64,000 bases of DNA from Rachicladosporium sp. CCFEE 5018 (Eukaryota > Ascomycota > Dothideomycetes > Cladosporiales > Cladosporiaceae): NCBI GenBank assembly GCA_002077045.2, contig KZ111155.1, positions 1 to 64,000 of the forward strand. The letters are read 5' to 3'. The notes beneath the pieces are model-generated. The model had not been told where the DNA came from. It did no database searches and was given only the letters and a program-made list of their open reading frames with translations. Position numbers and translations under genes: made by a program. Numbering within the stretch: position 1 is the first letter of the stretch; each line of letters opens with the position of its first letter. This document shows, piece by piece, positions 1-10,711 of this stretch.

Positions 1-960
1 AAACCTATAGTAATAAGTAGATATTCTATATATTATTTCTCTAGTATATAGTAGCTAGGTCTTTAATAAGCTTATCTAAATAAGAAGTAGATTTATAGAT
101 TTAGTATAGAGAGTATACTATATAGCTAGTATAGTATCTAGTATACTAGAGCTTTCTATAATCTTTATAGTCTATAGTATATATCTCTAGTTTTACTTAA
201 TTCCTAGGGGTTTCTATAGGGCTTCCTATAAGTTTCTAGATTAATTCAGAGTCTATATATTTACTTAAAACTATCCGCTAGCCTACAGAAACTTATACTA
301 GCTATATAAAACCTATACTACTACTAGAAACCTATAGAACATATAGAGTTTTTACTCTAGCTATATCAGTCTCTAGAGTCTTACCTATAGTTTTAGAAGA
401 CAATCTATATCCTAAAGTATCTCGGAAAACCCTAGGAAGGTGCCTAGGAACTTATATAGCTATAGTAAGAACCTCGCGAAGAAATCGAAAGAATCCGGAA
501 GAACCGAAAATTAAGGTTTCACTTACAGGAGTTTATAAAAACCTTAGGGAACCGTCTTGTATACTATTAGGGTACTTGTACGCCTATCCTAGGTAGGCGG
601 TTTCTAGTCGTAGGGACCCGTAGCTTCTCTAATAGTATTCGGCCGTAAGCTTATAGCGAGTATTAGAATTAGGTTTCGGAGTAAAGCATCTATAGATAAC
701 TCCCCTAGTCGTTATCGTTCGGCCTCCGCTTATTCTAGAGTAGCGCGCGTATTTACTATCTCGGCCTCTATCTACTATTACCGAGTATATAAGTCTTCGA
801 TAACGCGTCGTATTATCGCGTTCGTAGATTCGCCTTCTACTTATTTAGTAGGCGACGTAGTTATCCCGCTATCTAGTATAAAGCTATCGGGGATCGATAG
901 ATTTATAGTATTTTAACCGAACTTAATATTACGGGAGAGTAACGTATACGCTAAAGCTTA
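1..960. repeat. AT-rich, RIP-degraded repeat (transposon relic)
   Basis: This block is dominated by TA steps and short TATA/CTATA-type words, has almost no CpA or TpG, and yet keeps many CpG steps (runs such as tagcgcgcg). That combination is the signature of repeat-induced point mutation, which converts CpA to TpA in duplicated DNA. No reading frame survives. Base composition switches to ordinary GC-balanced sequence at about 960-1000. It is most likely the edge of an inactivated transposable element that continues to the left of the window; the element class cannot be told from what remains. Confidence 0.75.
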
Positions 961-1084
961 GTATAGTATATTAAACATCGCTTGGATTGGTGTCGCTCCC
1001 TAGGTTATTGTTAGCGCCACTCCCAATCGGACACGACCGAAGTCACGCACCTTTCATTATTCCTCTGTAAGGCTCGTAATCGAC

Positions 1085-2458
1085 TCATTGTTTGATCGCT
1101 TGCCCCACAGACTCTTGCATAAGTCGTATGTATAGATCGCGCATCTTGTCGCAGTTCCAACCGGAGGTGTTGATGGTGGAAGAGACACTCAGGCCTGCCT
1201 CCCTCACGCGTTGCTCGACTTGTGCCACCTTCAGTTTGACTGGCTGCATGGGAATCTCTGGCTCAGGTCGACCATCATCACCCACGGCGCCATCGTTGAC
1301 TTGGCCATCACACGTATCACCCTCGTCGACTTGCGCCTGATCAGCAGTCTCATCGTTGACTTGTGCTTCATCCGCATCATCTCCACCGTCGAAACTGAGA
1401 GCGCTGGGTGGCTGCTTGCGCTCGACTCGTCGCTCTGCTGGAGACTGGCGAGGTAGGTCGTATGGATCACCGCTTCCATCCATGCCGAGGGCTAGCCGGG
1501 CTAGTCTCGCCTGCTTCTCCGACTGGGCGGTGTCATGTACATCACCCGAGTCGATATCCATGGGCGTATGACTGCTACTAGCATCCTTTGCCGCCTCGGT
1601 GGTGTTGCTGTTCGCGGCGACTGTCGCAGATGGCGAGCTGTCGACAATGTACGGCCGCGTGGAGCCCTCCGTCTCCGAGACTCCTTCCGCAGGAGCTCTC
1701 TTCGGATGCTTGGCTCGGTAAGCAGCAGTCTCTTCTTCGTCGAGGTCGGAGAAGTCTTCGTCGACCACGTACCGCTGCATGAAGCCTTCTGTTGACGGCT
1801 TGGTCTCGGCAACAGTCAACTTTTGAAGTGTGTCTACTTGTTGAATGATTGGCGTTGATTCAGCATCTCGAGTGGACTGGGAAGTTCCTTGGCCAGGGTC
1901 GCCGATGGAAGGTGATGGTGGCATCATCAAGTTCCTCTGATCGCAAGTATTGTCAATGGATATCAAAGACTCAAGTGGCTTGAGGTGCCACTTTGTGTGG
2001 GCGAGGAGTCAGCTGATGAGCGAACAGGATGAGCCTTCGTAGCTGCTCACGAGACACCTACACTCGTCTACGATGGACTTCGTCACATTTTCCTGATTCT
2101 CAACGCCTGCATCATCTTGCAAGCCCAGAGTCGCAAGTCTCCAAGCGAGTCGGACAGTTGCACCAGTCGAAACCAGCGTGCCGATACGTCGAGGCAGTCT
2201 GCCGTTTGTGCCGACAGTGGCGTTGCAAGGATTCGCCAGCGTCCGGTACGCTTTCAACATCAATCTAAGCTCCCCATAAGTCAGCACATGTCTGTGGAAT
2301 ATAATGCGTGAACCCCGTGGGACTATTCCATGCAATTCATGTTGATTTGGGATCATGAGTCCGTATCTGCAGTTCTGTATCGCTACGTCCCAGGTCGGCA
2401 GCCTGTCATACAGCCTTCCATATCTCCACAGCAGTGAAGTCACGGGTAGCAAAGTCAA
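1085..2458 (-). pseudogene. Hypothetical disordered acidic protein with an in-frame stop
   Basis: Two minus-strand open stretches, 2458-2009 and 1966-1085, lie in the same frame and are separated by one TGA codon (2009-2011). The downstream part (about 290 residues) is rich in Asp, Glu, Ser and Gln, has acidic runs such as DLDEEE and repeated QVN/QVD-type words, and ends in a short helical-looking segment. The upstream part (about 149 residues) is more globular and weaker as a coding call. No known domain was recognised. Either the downstream part is an independent gene starting at an internal Met (about 1927), or this is one gene with a nonsense codon or unrecognised intron at 2009. It lies next to the RIP block, which fits an accessory or decaying gene. 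Confidence 0.4.
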
Positions 2459-3077
2459 CGAGAGGCCGTGCTCTCGATACTTTGCCGTATTTGACTGTCA
2501 CCCACGGGCGCATCCTCCAAAAGCCATGGCGTTAGCCATATCGCTGCATGCAAGCCGTGCTTGGCGGCTTAAGCCGCTCCCTTGGAACTGAGCCACCGTG
2601 TGACTGGAGACTGCCCTAGTTGGTATGCTGTCAGATACCTGATGCATGCTGAAGACCCAAGTGGTCAACTCGCCGTGTGGAACAGTAATGTGCTTCAGTA
2701 ATAGATGCATTCTATCTCTCCAGTCCATCTGTTCATGGACTGTGAGTGTTTCCTCTGCTGTAGACCGGAAGACTGACGAGGCCTCAGGTCTCGGCAGACT
2801 GCGAAGCCGGTTCTGGTAAGCATTTGACGCTCATTGCAAACGGCGCACCCCGTGGTAGGTCTTCGTGGAGATGGAAGTTTTTCGGTGCGTTATCTCGCTA
2901 GATCTTGCAACCGTGAGAGCCAGTGAATATTCTCTACATCCCATCAGCACGGTGATCCTCCACTCCTTACACCCTTCCGTCTCCAATAATTTGATCAGAC
3001 TTCACGCAGCAAGCAACTCCCGATCACGAGATCTTTCAATCAAACAACCTTCCCCTCGTCCCTCGTGTCGCTCTACA
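2459..3077. other. Intergenic region, divergent promoter side
   Basis: I see no supported gene here. It separates the minus-strand hypothetical ORF from the plus-strand coiled-coil gene. Short reading frames are present but show no coding character. A pyrimidine-rich stretch just upstream of 3078 (tccccTcgtccctc-like) is typical of fungal promoters. Confidence 0.5.
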
Positions 3078-5288
3078 ATGCCAGACACTCAATCCAAATG
3101 GAGGAGCGTCTACGCTGAGGCGTTCGGAGTCTTCCATCAAATCGATGGCAGTCGCTACTACGAGAACAGACGCAGTGCAGCGATGACGAATGCCGTTGTC
3201 GCTCTGCACAACGCCGAAGACCTTGATCGTCAAGTCACGGAGGAGCAGCTTGACATCGAGATCGATTCGATTCGCAACGATCTGATCACAACCGAGAAGC
3301 ATGTCGCGGTTATGGACATGGATGCCCGCCAGAGCCAGGACATTCTTCGCGATGTGCACGATCTTCTCAAGAAGCTGTGCGTTACTTACGAGTCGCGTTA
3401 CATCGAGCATCTGCAGAACAAAGTTGCAGCGCAGGGCGCGGATGCTAATCAACTCGCCAAACTCAACGAGCGCAACTCGAGGATCGGAGCACTCAACAAG
3501 GCTGTCCGCGAGCTTGAGGAGAAGCTAGAGCAGTCCGGTGATGATGTCGGCGGTGTGCGACGTGAGCTGGCCCAGCGGAGTCGAACCTCAAGCTTGCCAA
3601 CAACACCATCTCCGACAACGGCGTCGATATCGATCGGTACAAAGAAGCCGCAAAGAAGACTAAGAACATCCAGTTCGAGCTCGACGACAAGACCCAAGAC
3701 CTGGAGTCTGCTACAACGTCGATCTCGCGGAAGGACGACACCATCTCCGGTCTGAGAGCCGATACCGACGCACTCCGGAAGGAGAAGAACGTAAGTCCTC
3801 ACCGTGACACCAGTGCGATGAAGTCGAACGCTGACAAAGATCCAGGCGATCATCAAAGACTACAACGACAACGTGGAGCGCTCCGACGCATCGCGTGCAC
3901 GTGTCGATGAGGATCTCAAGTGTGAGGTCGAGAAGGCGAAGAGAGAGAGCAAGGAGGAGGCTATGGAGGATGCAGAAGAAGTGAATACGAAGGCAGTGAG
4001 TGATGCAAGAGCGAAGGCGATGAGTCACCTGAAGTCAGAGAAGGAGGAGGCTCTTAGGGATGCGGAGGGTCTAAAGCAGAAGGCAGTGAAGGAAGAGAAG
4101 GAGAAAGTCCTGAGAGAGGCGAAACTGGAATTTAACGAAGAGAAGGCGAAGGCGGTGAGGGAGGCGAAGGGAGAGGCTCTGAGTGAGGCGAAGCTGACTT
4201 TTGATGCGGACAAGGATCGAGTTATTCGCGAGCCGAAGCTAGAGGCCATTGATGAGCAGCGACCGATTTGGGAGCAAGAGAAGGCTCTGGCTGTTAATGC
4301 TGCCAAGGCCGATGCTGTCGTCGCCGCCCGCCCCGCCTTCGAGCAAGAGAAGGATATGGCTGTGAATGCTGCCAAGGTTGCTGCTGTCATCGCCGCTCGT
4401 CCAGCCTTCGAGCTAGAGAAAGAGCTGGCCATCAATGCCGCCAAGGCTGCCGCGGTCCTTGCCGCCCGCCCGACATTCGAGCAGGAGAAGAAGCAGGCTG
4501 TGGATGCTGCCAAGTCTGCTGCGGTCGCCGATGCTCGGCCAACGTTCGAGCAGGAGAAGAAGCAGGCTGTGGACGCTGCCATAGCTGCTGCTGTCGCTGA
4601 TGCCCGTCCAGCGTTCAAACAGGAGATGGACCTGGCTGTAAACGCTGCGAAGCTTGGGGCAGTGTCCGAGTACATGCCGACATTCGACAACGAGAAGGCG
4701 CAAGCCGTACGCAAAGCGAAGAGTGATGGTTTTGCCGAGTACATGGCGACCTCCGACCAAGAGAAGGTGCAGGGCCTGAGGCAGGCTAAGCTCGACGGTG
4801 CTAACGAGCAGAAGCAGGCGCTTGCCGATGAGAAAGATGCTATAGTAAAGCACGCCAAAGAGGAGGCCATCAGAGAGCATCAGCAAGCCCTTGCCAACGC
4901 GAGAGACGACATCGTGAGGAACGCCAAGGCTGCAGAGAAACTCCACATGAGTGCCGAGCTCGAGCAGGCCACTCGTAATGGAAGGCTCGCGGGACTGAAT
5001 GAGACCAACGAGGCGCACCAGAAGGCCGTAGATGACGCCGCAGAGATCGCCACGACTGAGGAGGAGGCGTACGATGACGAGCTAGTTGCTGCCATGAAGA
5101 TGCTGGATACCGGAGTCCAGACAATGAACGAGTTCATCGACGTGTCCGGCAACCTCCACGACCACATGAACGAGACCATCGCCGCCTTGAATGATCGCTA
5201 CTGGGACATCATGGCGAAGCCGGAGCTTGCACATCGTCTGAGCGCGGCTGAGAAGCTCCAGAAGGCGGGGACGAACGATGCGGCGTGA
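3078..5288 (+). CDS. Coiled-coil protein with twelve 23-residue tandem repeats (frameshift in exon 1)
   Basis: The start is the ATG at 3078 (MPDTQSKW...). Exon 1 runs to 3790, intron 3791-3845 (GTAAGT...CAG, 55 nt), and exon 2 runs to 5288. Around 3577 the coding frame slips: a helical, charged sequence continues only if one G is supplied before GAGTCG, so a 1-nt deletion (real or sequencing) lies there. The N-terminal part is a predicted long helix. Positions 4122-4949 hold twelve consecutive 69-nt units encoding 23 residues each, of the form RPxFEQEKxxAVxAAKxxAVxxA. The C-terminal third is again charged helix ending near AEKLQKAGTNDAA. No catalytic domain, signal peptide or membrane segment is visible. 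A structural, filament-like or scaffold role is inference. The family is not recognised. Confidence 0.65.
4122..4949 (+). repeat. Coding tandem repeat, 69-nt unit x 12
   Basis: Twelve in-phase 69-nt units lie inside the coiled-coil gene. The repeat starts K-L-E-F at 4122, and the last unit starts Q-Q-A-L at 4881. Central units (RPIW, RPAF, RPAF, RPTF, RPTF, RPAF) are most alike; outer units are more diverged (MPTF, MATS, KQAL, QQAL). There are no indels between units. The conserved core in each is a Glu-Lys pair followed by an Ala-rich stretch. Confidence 0.85.
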
Positions 5289-5565
5289 TTGGGAGACTGT
5301 GCCAATCTCTGGGTACGTGGGTATGCGAGGGAGAGTATCACTGTGTGAGTCAGCACCGTAGCCGAAGCGTAAGACACGCAGCTCAGTGGAATCTCATCTT
5401 CGAGTTACCGCACCCGGCCAGTAACCCTAAGATCCCATGGCTCCAACTTTCCAAAATCTCCGCTACATTGGGATGCAGGTGGCGCTCCTATGTTGGGGAT
5501 TGCAACAGTAGATCCTCAGGTTACTGCACCGTGAGAACCTCGACACTGCCGTCGTCTGCTTCTCG

Positions 5566-7809
5566 TCAAATACTAGCTTCGCCTCGCTCAGAGCCTGCTC
5601 TTTCGCCTTCTAGGCATTGACGTTCCAGGCCAGCTTGAATCAGCAGCTTCACCATCTTCTTGTGATATACCGTATGAGCGGCACCCGAAGCACTGCCGTA
5701 TCTTCCGCCCTTTGCATTAATGTCCGCGCCATTTCGAAGTAGTAAAATTATTATCTCCGCGCGATCGTACCCACAAGCAGCCTGCAGAGCATTGTTATAG
5801 TATTGGCCCTGAGCATTGACGTCCGCCTTTTTGCGAATGAGTATCTCTACCATCTTCTCGTCCCCTGCTATACAGGCATCCTCAAGAGCATTGCCATGTT
5901 GTTCGTCCTGAGCATTGACGTCCGCGCCATTTTGCATCAGCATCTCTGCTAGCTTCTCGTAGCCTCTGGACAAACTGGCCTGTAGGGCATTGCCATAGTA
6001 TCCGCCCTGAGCGTTGACGTCTGCGCCGTTTGCAATCAGCATCTCTGCCACCCTCTCGTGACCTCTCACACAAGCAACCTGCAGAGCGTTGCCGTGAAAA
6101 CTGCCTTGAGCATTGACGCCTACGCCCTTTCGAATCAGCATCTTTGCCATGTTCTCGCGACCGTACGCACAAGCAGTCTGCAGAGCATTGCCGTAGAGTC
6201 CGCCCCGAGCATTGACGTCGGCGCCCTTCCGAATCAGTATCTCTGCTACCTTCTCGTGACCCTTTGCACAAGCAGCCCGCAGAGCATCGTCGTAGTATTC
6301 GCTCTCAGCATTGACGTCCACCAGCATGTCTGCCACCCTCTGGTGCTCTCCCCTATAAGCGGCCTGTAGAAAATTGCCGTAGAATTTGTCCTGAGCATTC
6401 ATGTCAGCGCCAATCTCGAGCAGTAGCTTCACGCAATCACCCCGGCCAGCCGCGGACACAACCTTTAGTGCATTATTGTATCCTGCTATATCAATTCTGC
6501 CGGTCATCGATATGTGACGCATAGTCGGAAGCTCATTGTTTTCCACTGCCCATTCCCAGGCCTCAAGAAGCAGCTCAGTTGGACTCTTATCAGTACCGAG
6601 AAGTAGCCATTGAACCGCATCGTGGTTGTACCAAGTCGTCCACCACAGCATGATTGCTCGGGGACTCGAATCCCCAAGCGGACATTTCGAAAGGTTATCG
6701 ACTTTTGGAAGAGCTATGATGCCATCTTCGTTTTCTAGCTTGTAGATGCTGCTAGAGTCCAGTTCGAACATATCCGTGAGCTGTCCACACTCGATCGCAG
6801 CTGCTTCAATACTCAGCGGCTTCGTCTCTATGTGGCGGGTTTGCAGCACGGCATTAAGGAGACTACGAAGCGGTGTCCTGTAGTCCGCCACAATGGACGA
6901 TGCAAGTATCGGATCAGCAACTCCGAGCAGTGCGAAGATTCTGTCCTTGGGTTGCGCACAGTCCAAGCCTTGAGTTGTATTCATCAACGTCCAAAGACTT
7001 TCTTTCGGACCCGCAATGGCGCCTTTTCTCCTCGACATTGCCAGCGCAGGACTGTTCAGAGCATTCTGAACGTCTCCGTTACTTTAGTCCGCCCTTGGTC
7101 GACGTCCATCTAGCGCTGTCAATGCCTGGCAAAACCCCTCAAGGTCTGTCTCTCGAAGGTTGCCCTGTCTGTCACTTCGAGGTAGTGGTCTCGCATCTAC
7201 TGCTGTCAAAATCTCGTAGAACGCTGTCCAGCCCGTTACATGGCTGCCACACATAAGAAGAATATCTTTCGCGAGCATGATTTCTTGGAACACCCAGAGA
7301 CGAGTCCAGTAAGTCCTGTTGCACGGCCTCATAAGCGCGAGTCCGCCAGCTTCGCTCCAGAACCTGGTTCGCTTCCTGTGGTTCCGGGCGGATCTACCAG
7401 TGTCAACAAGGGCCTCCATTGCATCGTCACTTCCGTTATACGCAGGACCCAACCAGATGATGACCTTGCGCGCCTGCGCATATATACGGCCTATCAATCC
7501 AATCTGATGTGCCTTTTCTTCGGCGTCTGTCTGATCGATGCTGATGGAATCGATCCATAGCAGGTGTTGCCAGTGACGAGACGGTGCGCTTATCTGGTCA
7601 AGGAATCGCCAGAGATTCTTGCGAATCAAGACTTGCCTTCCGTCGACCTCGATCGAATGACTCTCCGGTGGATTGCCCCATGTATAAGACAGTGCGAGAT
7701 TTTGGACTTCAGCGCTAAGAGGCGATATCAGGGTCTGACACCGTATTGTGTTCTCAGTATTTCGGGCAAGGATCCTGATCAAACGGATATGGTCCTCAGG
7801 CAGGCTCAT
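5566..7809 (-). pseudogene. HET-domain / ankyrin-repeat protein with an in-frame stop
   Basis: Reading from 7809 leftward, the first 241 residues are a heterokaryon-incompatibility (HET) domain: ALSYTWG, then LLWIDSISIDQ, then ARKVIIWLG, and LWVFQEIMLA. A TAA follows at 7084-7086. The same frame reopens immediately and runs to 5566, first with the HET tail (PKDRIFALLGVAD) and then about nine ankyrin repeats with the NALQAACxxGHExVAEMLIxxGADVNAQ pattern, a layout common in fungal HET/NACHT-type proteins. HET proteins trigger cell death on non-self recognition. Either a nonsense mutation splits the gene or a small intron removes the stop; a GTGACA donor near 7173 with a TTCAG acceptor near 7067 is possible but not convincing. 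CAA to TAA would explain the stop. Confidence 0.7.
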
Positions 7810-8214
7810 GGTATGATTCCACGCTGGCTAGAAACATGAACTAGACAGTGCAAGTGAATGATGATGCGCCCGGCCTCATGTACTACAGCACACTGTACCT
7901 TGAAGGTGCCACAAGGCGACTCTACCCAAGGAGGCGCAGACCTCGATGAGTTGAGTGATGATGCCTCAGCCGCACGGGAGGTCAACGGTCGCCTATTAGA
8001 TCCTGGCGTTGGCTACAGATCGGACATCTCGAGCAGGGCGAAAGGGAGGAATGCTAGGTGGCTTGGATGCCTGAGGCTCCCAGGCATCTCACCACAAGCT
8101 GCACTCCATCACTAGGAAACTCGCCATCAGCAAACATTCCCTGGGATAGCATCTACAATTCACCAAGGTTCACTCCGAGTTCTATTCCTCGTCCATGTCA
8201 ACCGTTCCGCCAAA
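7810..8214. other. Intergenic region, divergent promoters
   Basis: No gene is seen. The region separates the HET-ankyrin gene (minus) from EAF6 (plus) and should hold both promoters. I could not assign specific sites. Confidence 0.5.
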
Positions 8215-8833
8215 ATGACCGAAAATCATCCTCCCACGTCAACAACAGCCCCTCCAGCCGACCAACCCGGCAGACCGTACTACGACTCCCTGCGCTCCAC
8301 CCTGCGCAGCACTCTCACACAGAAGCGCCTGCTCGACGACAAGCTTGCCGCGCTAGAGGAAAACATCCACAAAACCGAAACAGCCTATCTGGAAGAAACG
8401 CTCAACTCTGGAAACATCGTGCGAGGGTTCGACGGGTGGGTCAAGGGCGTTGTTGTTGGAGCAGGAGCGGGAGGAGCAGGGGGGAGAGATGGTGGGAGGA
8501 ATAGGGGTGGGAGGGTGAGGGAGGAGGAACGGGTGTTTAGTAGGAGTAGTGGAGGGTGGGTGAAGGTGCGCAGACTCCCCGCTTCACTCGTGTGTGTTGT
8601 TGTATCAGCAAAGCCACATGGCTAACACGTTTGAATTACAGGGGCAAGAAGGCAGCGAAAGCAACACGCCTTCGCACGCCGCGACGCCTACGGGAATGGG
8701 CATGGGCGATGGGGTCAACGGGGCTGCGAATGGGGTAGGGAAGACAGGGAACAAGAAGAAACGAGGTGCTGAGAGGGAAGAGGAAGAGGAGAAAGCTGTG
8801 AAGAGAGGGAAGGTCACTTATACAAGGGACTGA
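8215..8833 (+). CDS. EAF6: EAF6-type subunit of histone acetyltransferase complex NuA4
   Basis: Exon 1 is 8215-8565 and exon 2 is 8642-8833, joined in phase 0 across a 76-nt intron (AAG|GTGCGC...GCTAAC...TTACAG). The product is about 180 residues. The N-terminal half carries the family pattern: YYDSLRSTLRSTL, a short coiled coil KRLLDDKLAALEENIHKTE, then YLEETLNSGNIVRGFDGW, and an FSRSS motif. The tail is Gly/Glu/Lys-rich with a basic KKKRG stretch, a likely nuclear localisation signal. EAF6 is a small conserved subunit that helps hold Esa1/MYST acetyltransferase subcomplexes together on chromatin. The donor at 8560 is an alternative in the same phase that would remove two codons. Confidence 0.9.
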
Positions 8834-9162
8834 GATGATACAGCGGTATGGGGAGTGGTGATGAGATGACTTTAGCATGGCGTCTGGGATGGATTTGTGA
8901 GATGTGGAAGAAGCGATGATACCCGGAGGCATATGCCATGTTCATTCAAGCGATTCAGTCGCGTCTACTGTTCATTCTGCTCCCATACTATGCCCATGCA
9001 TCAAACTTCAGTCTCATGCTACCACCGGCTGCTGATCCAGTACGCCGTGCGTGTAGTCCCACGGTGATACCATACCCATGCGCCATTCCCCATCGCTAAG
9101 CTCAAAGAACGCTCATCATTTCGAACGACAGACACTCCAATCTCGTCTGCTCTTGGACAAGA
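8834..9162. other. 3' intergenic region between convergent genes
   Basis: This lies between the ends of EAF6 (plus) and the mitochondrial-type protein (minus). No coding signal is seen; it should contain the two 3' UTRs. Confidence 0.5.
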
Positions 9163-10437
9163 TCATGCTCCTCCCCTCGGTCCCTGCCGATGTCTCTTCA
9201 CGACCCTCGGCGTAGCCTGCACCCTCACGAACTCGCTCTTACCCAAGTCGTAGAAGCTCTGCACATCGAAGACGATCTTGCCCGTACTGCCTCTCACTTC
9301 TACCAGTCCTGACACTACAATCGCTCCTCGTGGCGGCTCAGCTTTTGCAGGTAGCCAGGCGGCGCTGAGATTCTGGGAGAAGGCTGACAGGGCGATGGGG
9401 AGTGATGTAGCGTTTAGATCGCGCTTTGCTGGCAAAGGTAGAGGAGGGAGGTAGGGTAACGAAGTGGTCGTCGTTGCTGCCGCAGGTTCGAGTTTGGCGT
9501 CTGGTGTCGAGGGCGCAGGCGGAGCAGCAATACTGCTACTGCTCGTCGGATCCGTCTGCGCTCCGAGTCTTTTCCCCGCCTTAGCATGTGTGTGCTTCTG
9601 CATCATCTCCACCGCATGCTTATACCGCTCCTCCGGACTGAACGGATCCCTTCCCTCCCAACCCATGGCTTGCTTCGCTTTCCGCCACTGTATACCAACC
9701 ACGAGTGTAGCCGTCGCGTATGCTCCGTCAAAGGCAGCTTTCGGCCAGAGTGCTCTCTTCGTCCGCCACCACTCATCCGCTGTGATCTTCTGCTGACTCC
9801 ACGCGATGAAATCTTCTCCCAACTCCAAGCCAGAGCGCTGGTACTCCAGAGGTGGAGCGTCGGGATAGGTCATCTCCAGCCAGTAGTGCCCGACCTTCGT
9901 GTTGGAGCCTATGCGCATTGTAATCGCAGGCCGTGCGACCATCTGCTGATGCACGAGCTGCACTAACGCTGCTTGGATCTTCTTCGCCCGTGGAGGATCT
10001 TTCGCGACTTTCATGAACTCCTGCCACTCCGGGTCTGAGCCTTTGTAGAACGTCCGCGGCAGCGCTCTAGCCCATGTCAACGGGATGAAGCGGTTCTCAT
10101 CATCCGCGTACTCGCTCGCACCAGCTGCATCCTCGGGCGAACCCTCAGCCGATGTCTCCACACCCTCCTCAACATCCAGATCCTCCAGCAGAGGCTCCAT
10201 GTAGTGGTCCCATACTTGCAGGGCGCCGTAGTAGGCCGTCACGTAGAGGGCGGCTGTGGCTATTCGTTTCCAAGTGAAGACGCTGGGTTGCTTGAAGCGG
10301 ACAGTCTGGAAGCGGTAGGGGTCGCCGTTCTTGCTGTGAAGGAGTTGTGAGGCGGGGCGAGAGGGTGTGGGTATTCGGGGTGATCGATAGTGAGGGTACT
10401 GTTGGCGTAGCCGGAAGGCTCGTGAGAGGCGGAACAT
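9163..10437 (-). CDS. Conserved hypothetical, probable mitochondrial single-pass membrane protein
   Basis: The reading frame is uninterrupted, 424 residues from the ATG at 10437. The N-terminus is rich in Arg, Ser and aromatic residues with no acidic residue (MFRLSRAFRLRQQYPHYR), as expected for a matrix-targeting peptide. One hydrophobic segment follows at about residues 59-76 (TAALYVTAYYGALQVW). The middle (about 110-270) is a globular region with many Trp, His and Tyr residues, and the C-terminal part mixes a low-complexity Ser/Thr/Pro linker with a final folded block. I do not recognise a named family. Function unknown. Confidence 0.75.
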   Translation of the reverse strand: MFRLSRAFRLRQQYPHYRSPRIPTPSRPASQLLHSKNGDPYRFQTVRFKQPSVFTWKRIATAALYVTAYYGALQVWDHYMEPLLEDLDVEEGVETSAEGSPEDAAGASEYADDENRFIPLTWARALPRTFYKGSDPEWQEFMKVAKDPPRAKKIQAALVQLVHQQMVARPAITMRIGSNTKVGHYWLEMTYPDAPPLEYQRSGLELGEDFIAWSQQKITADEWWRTKRALWPKAAFDGAYATATLVVGIQWRKAKQAMGWEGRDPFSPEERYKHAVEMMQKHTHAKAGKRLGAQTDPTSSSSIAAPPAPSTPDAKLEPAAATTTTSLPYLPPLPLPAKRDLNATSLPIALSAFSQNLSAAWLPAKAEPPRGAIVVSGLVEVRGSTGKIVFDVQSFYDLGKSEFVRVQATPRVVKRHRQGPRGGA

Positions 10438-10711
10438 GCTAGAGATGGGTTACAGCATTTGCGGGACTATCATGAAGGATATGCCCTGATATGCCAGTAA
10501 GTTTGAGAGGCTATGCACGATGTGACATGGTGTCGGTAGGTCTGTGGCCGTAAAAATATGAGTGTATTCACTTTCACCTCGAGATCGTCGCGGGATGATG
10601 CTGGGGTGGCGGCTAGGCCATGAGTCTTGGCACTGCAGCTATCGCGAGAAGCAACGACGACATCACAATGCAGACCATTCGCAGTCTCCATTGCAGGTCA
10701 ACGACTCAAAG

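Noticed and set aside
4025..5018. Long minus-strand open frames opposite the coiled-coil repeat gene
   Set aside because: They are mirror frames caused by the 69-nt repeat and its Lys/Glu/Ala codons; their products are low-complexity and the plus frame has the intron and coding periodicity.
7084..7086. Programmed stop-codon readthrough in the HET-ankyrin gene
   Set aside because: TAA is the least leaky stop and the following bases (AGT) do not form a known readthrough context; mutation or splicing is simpler.
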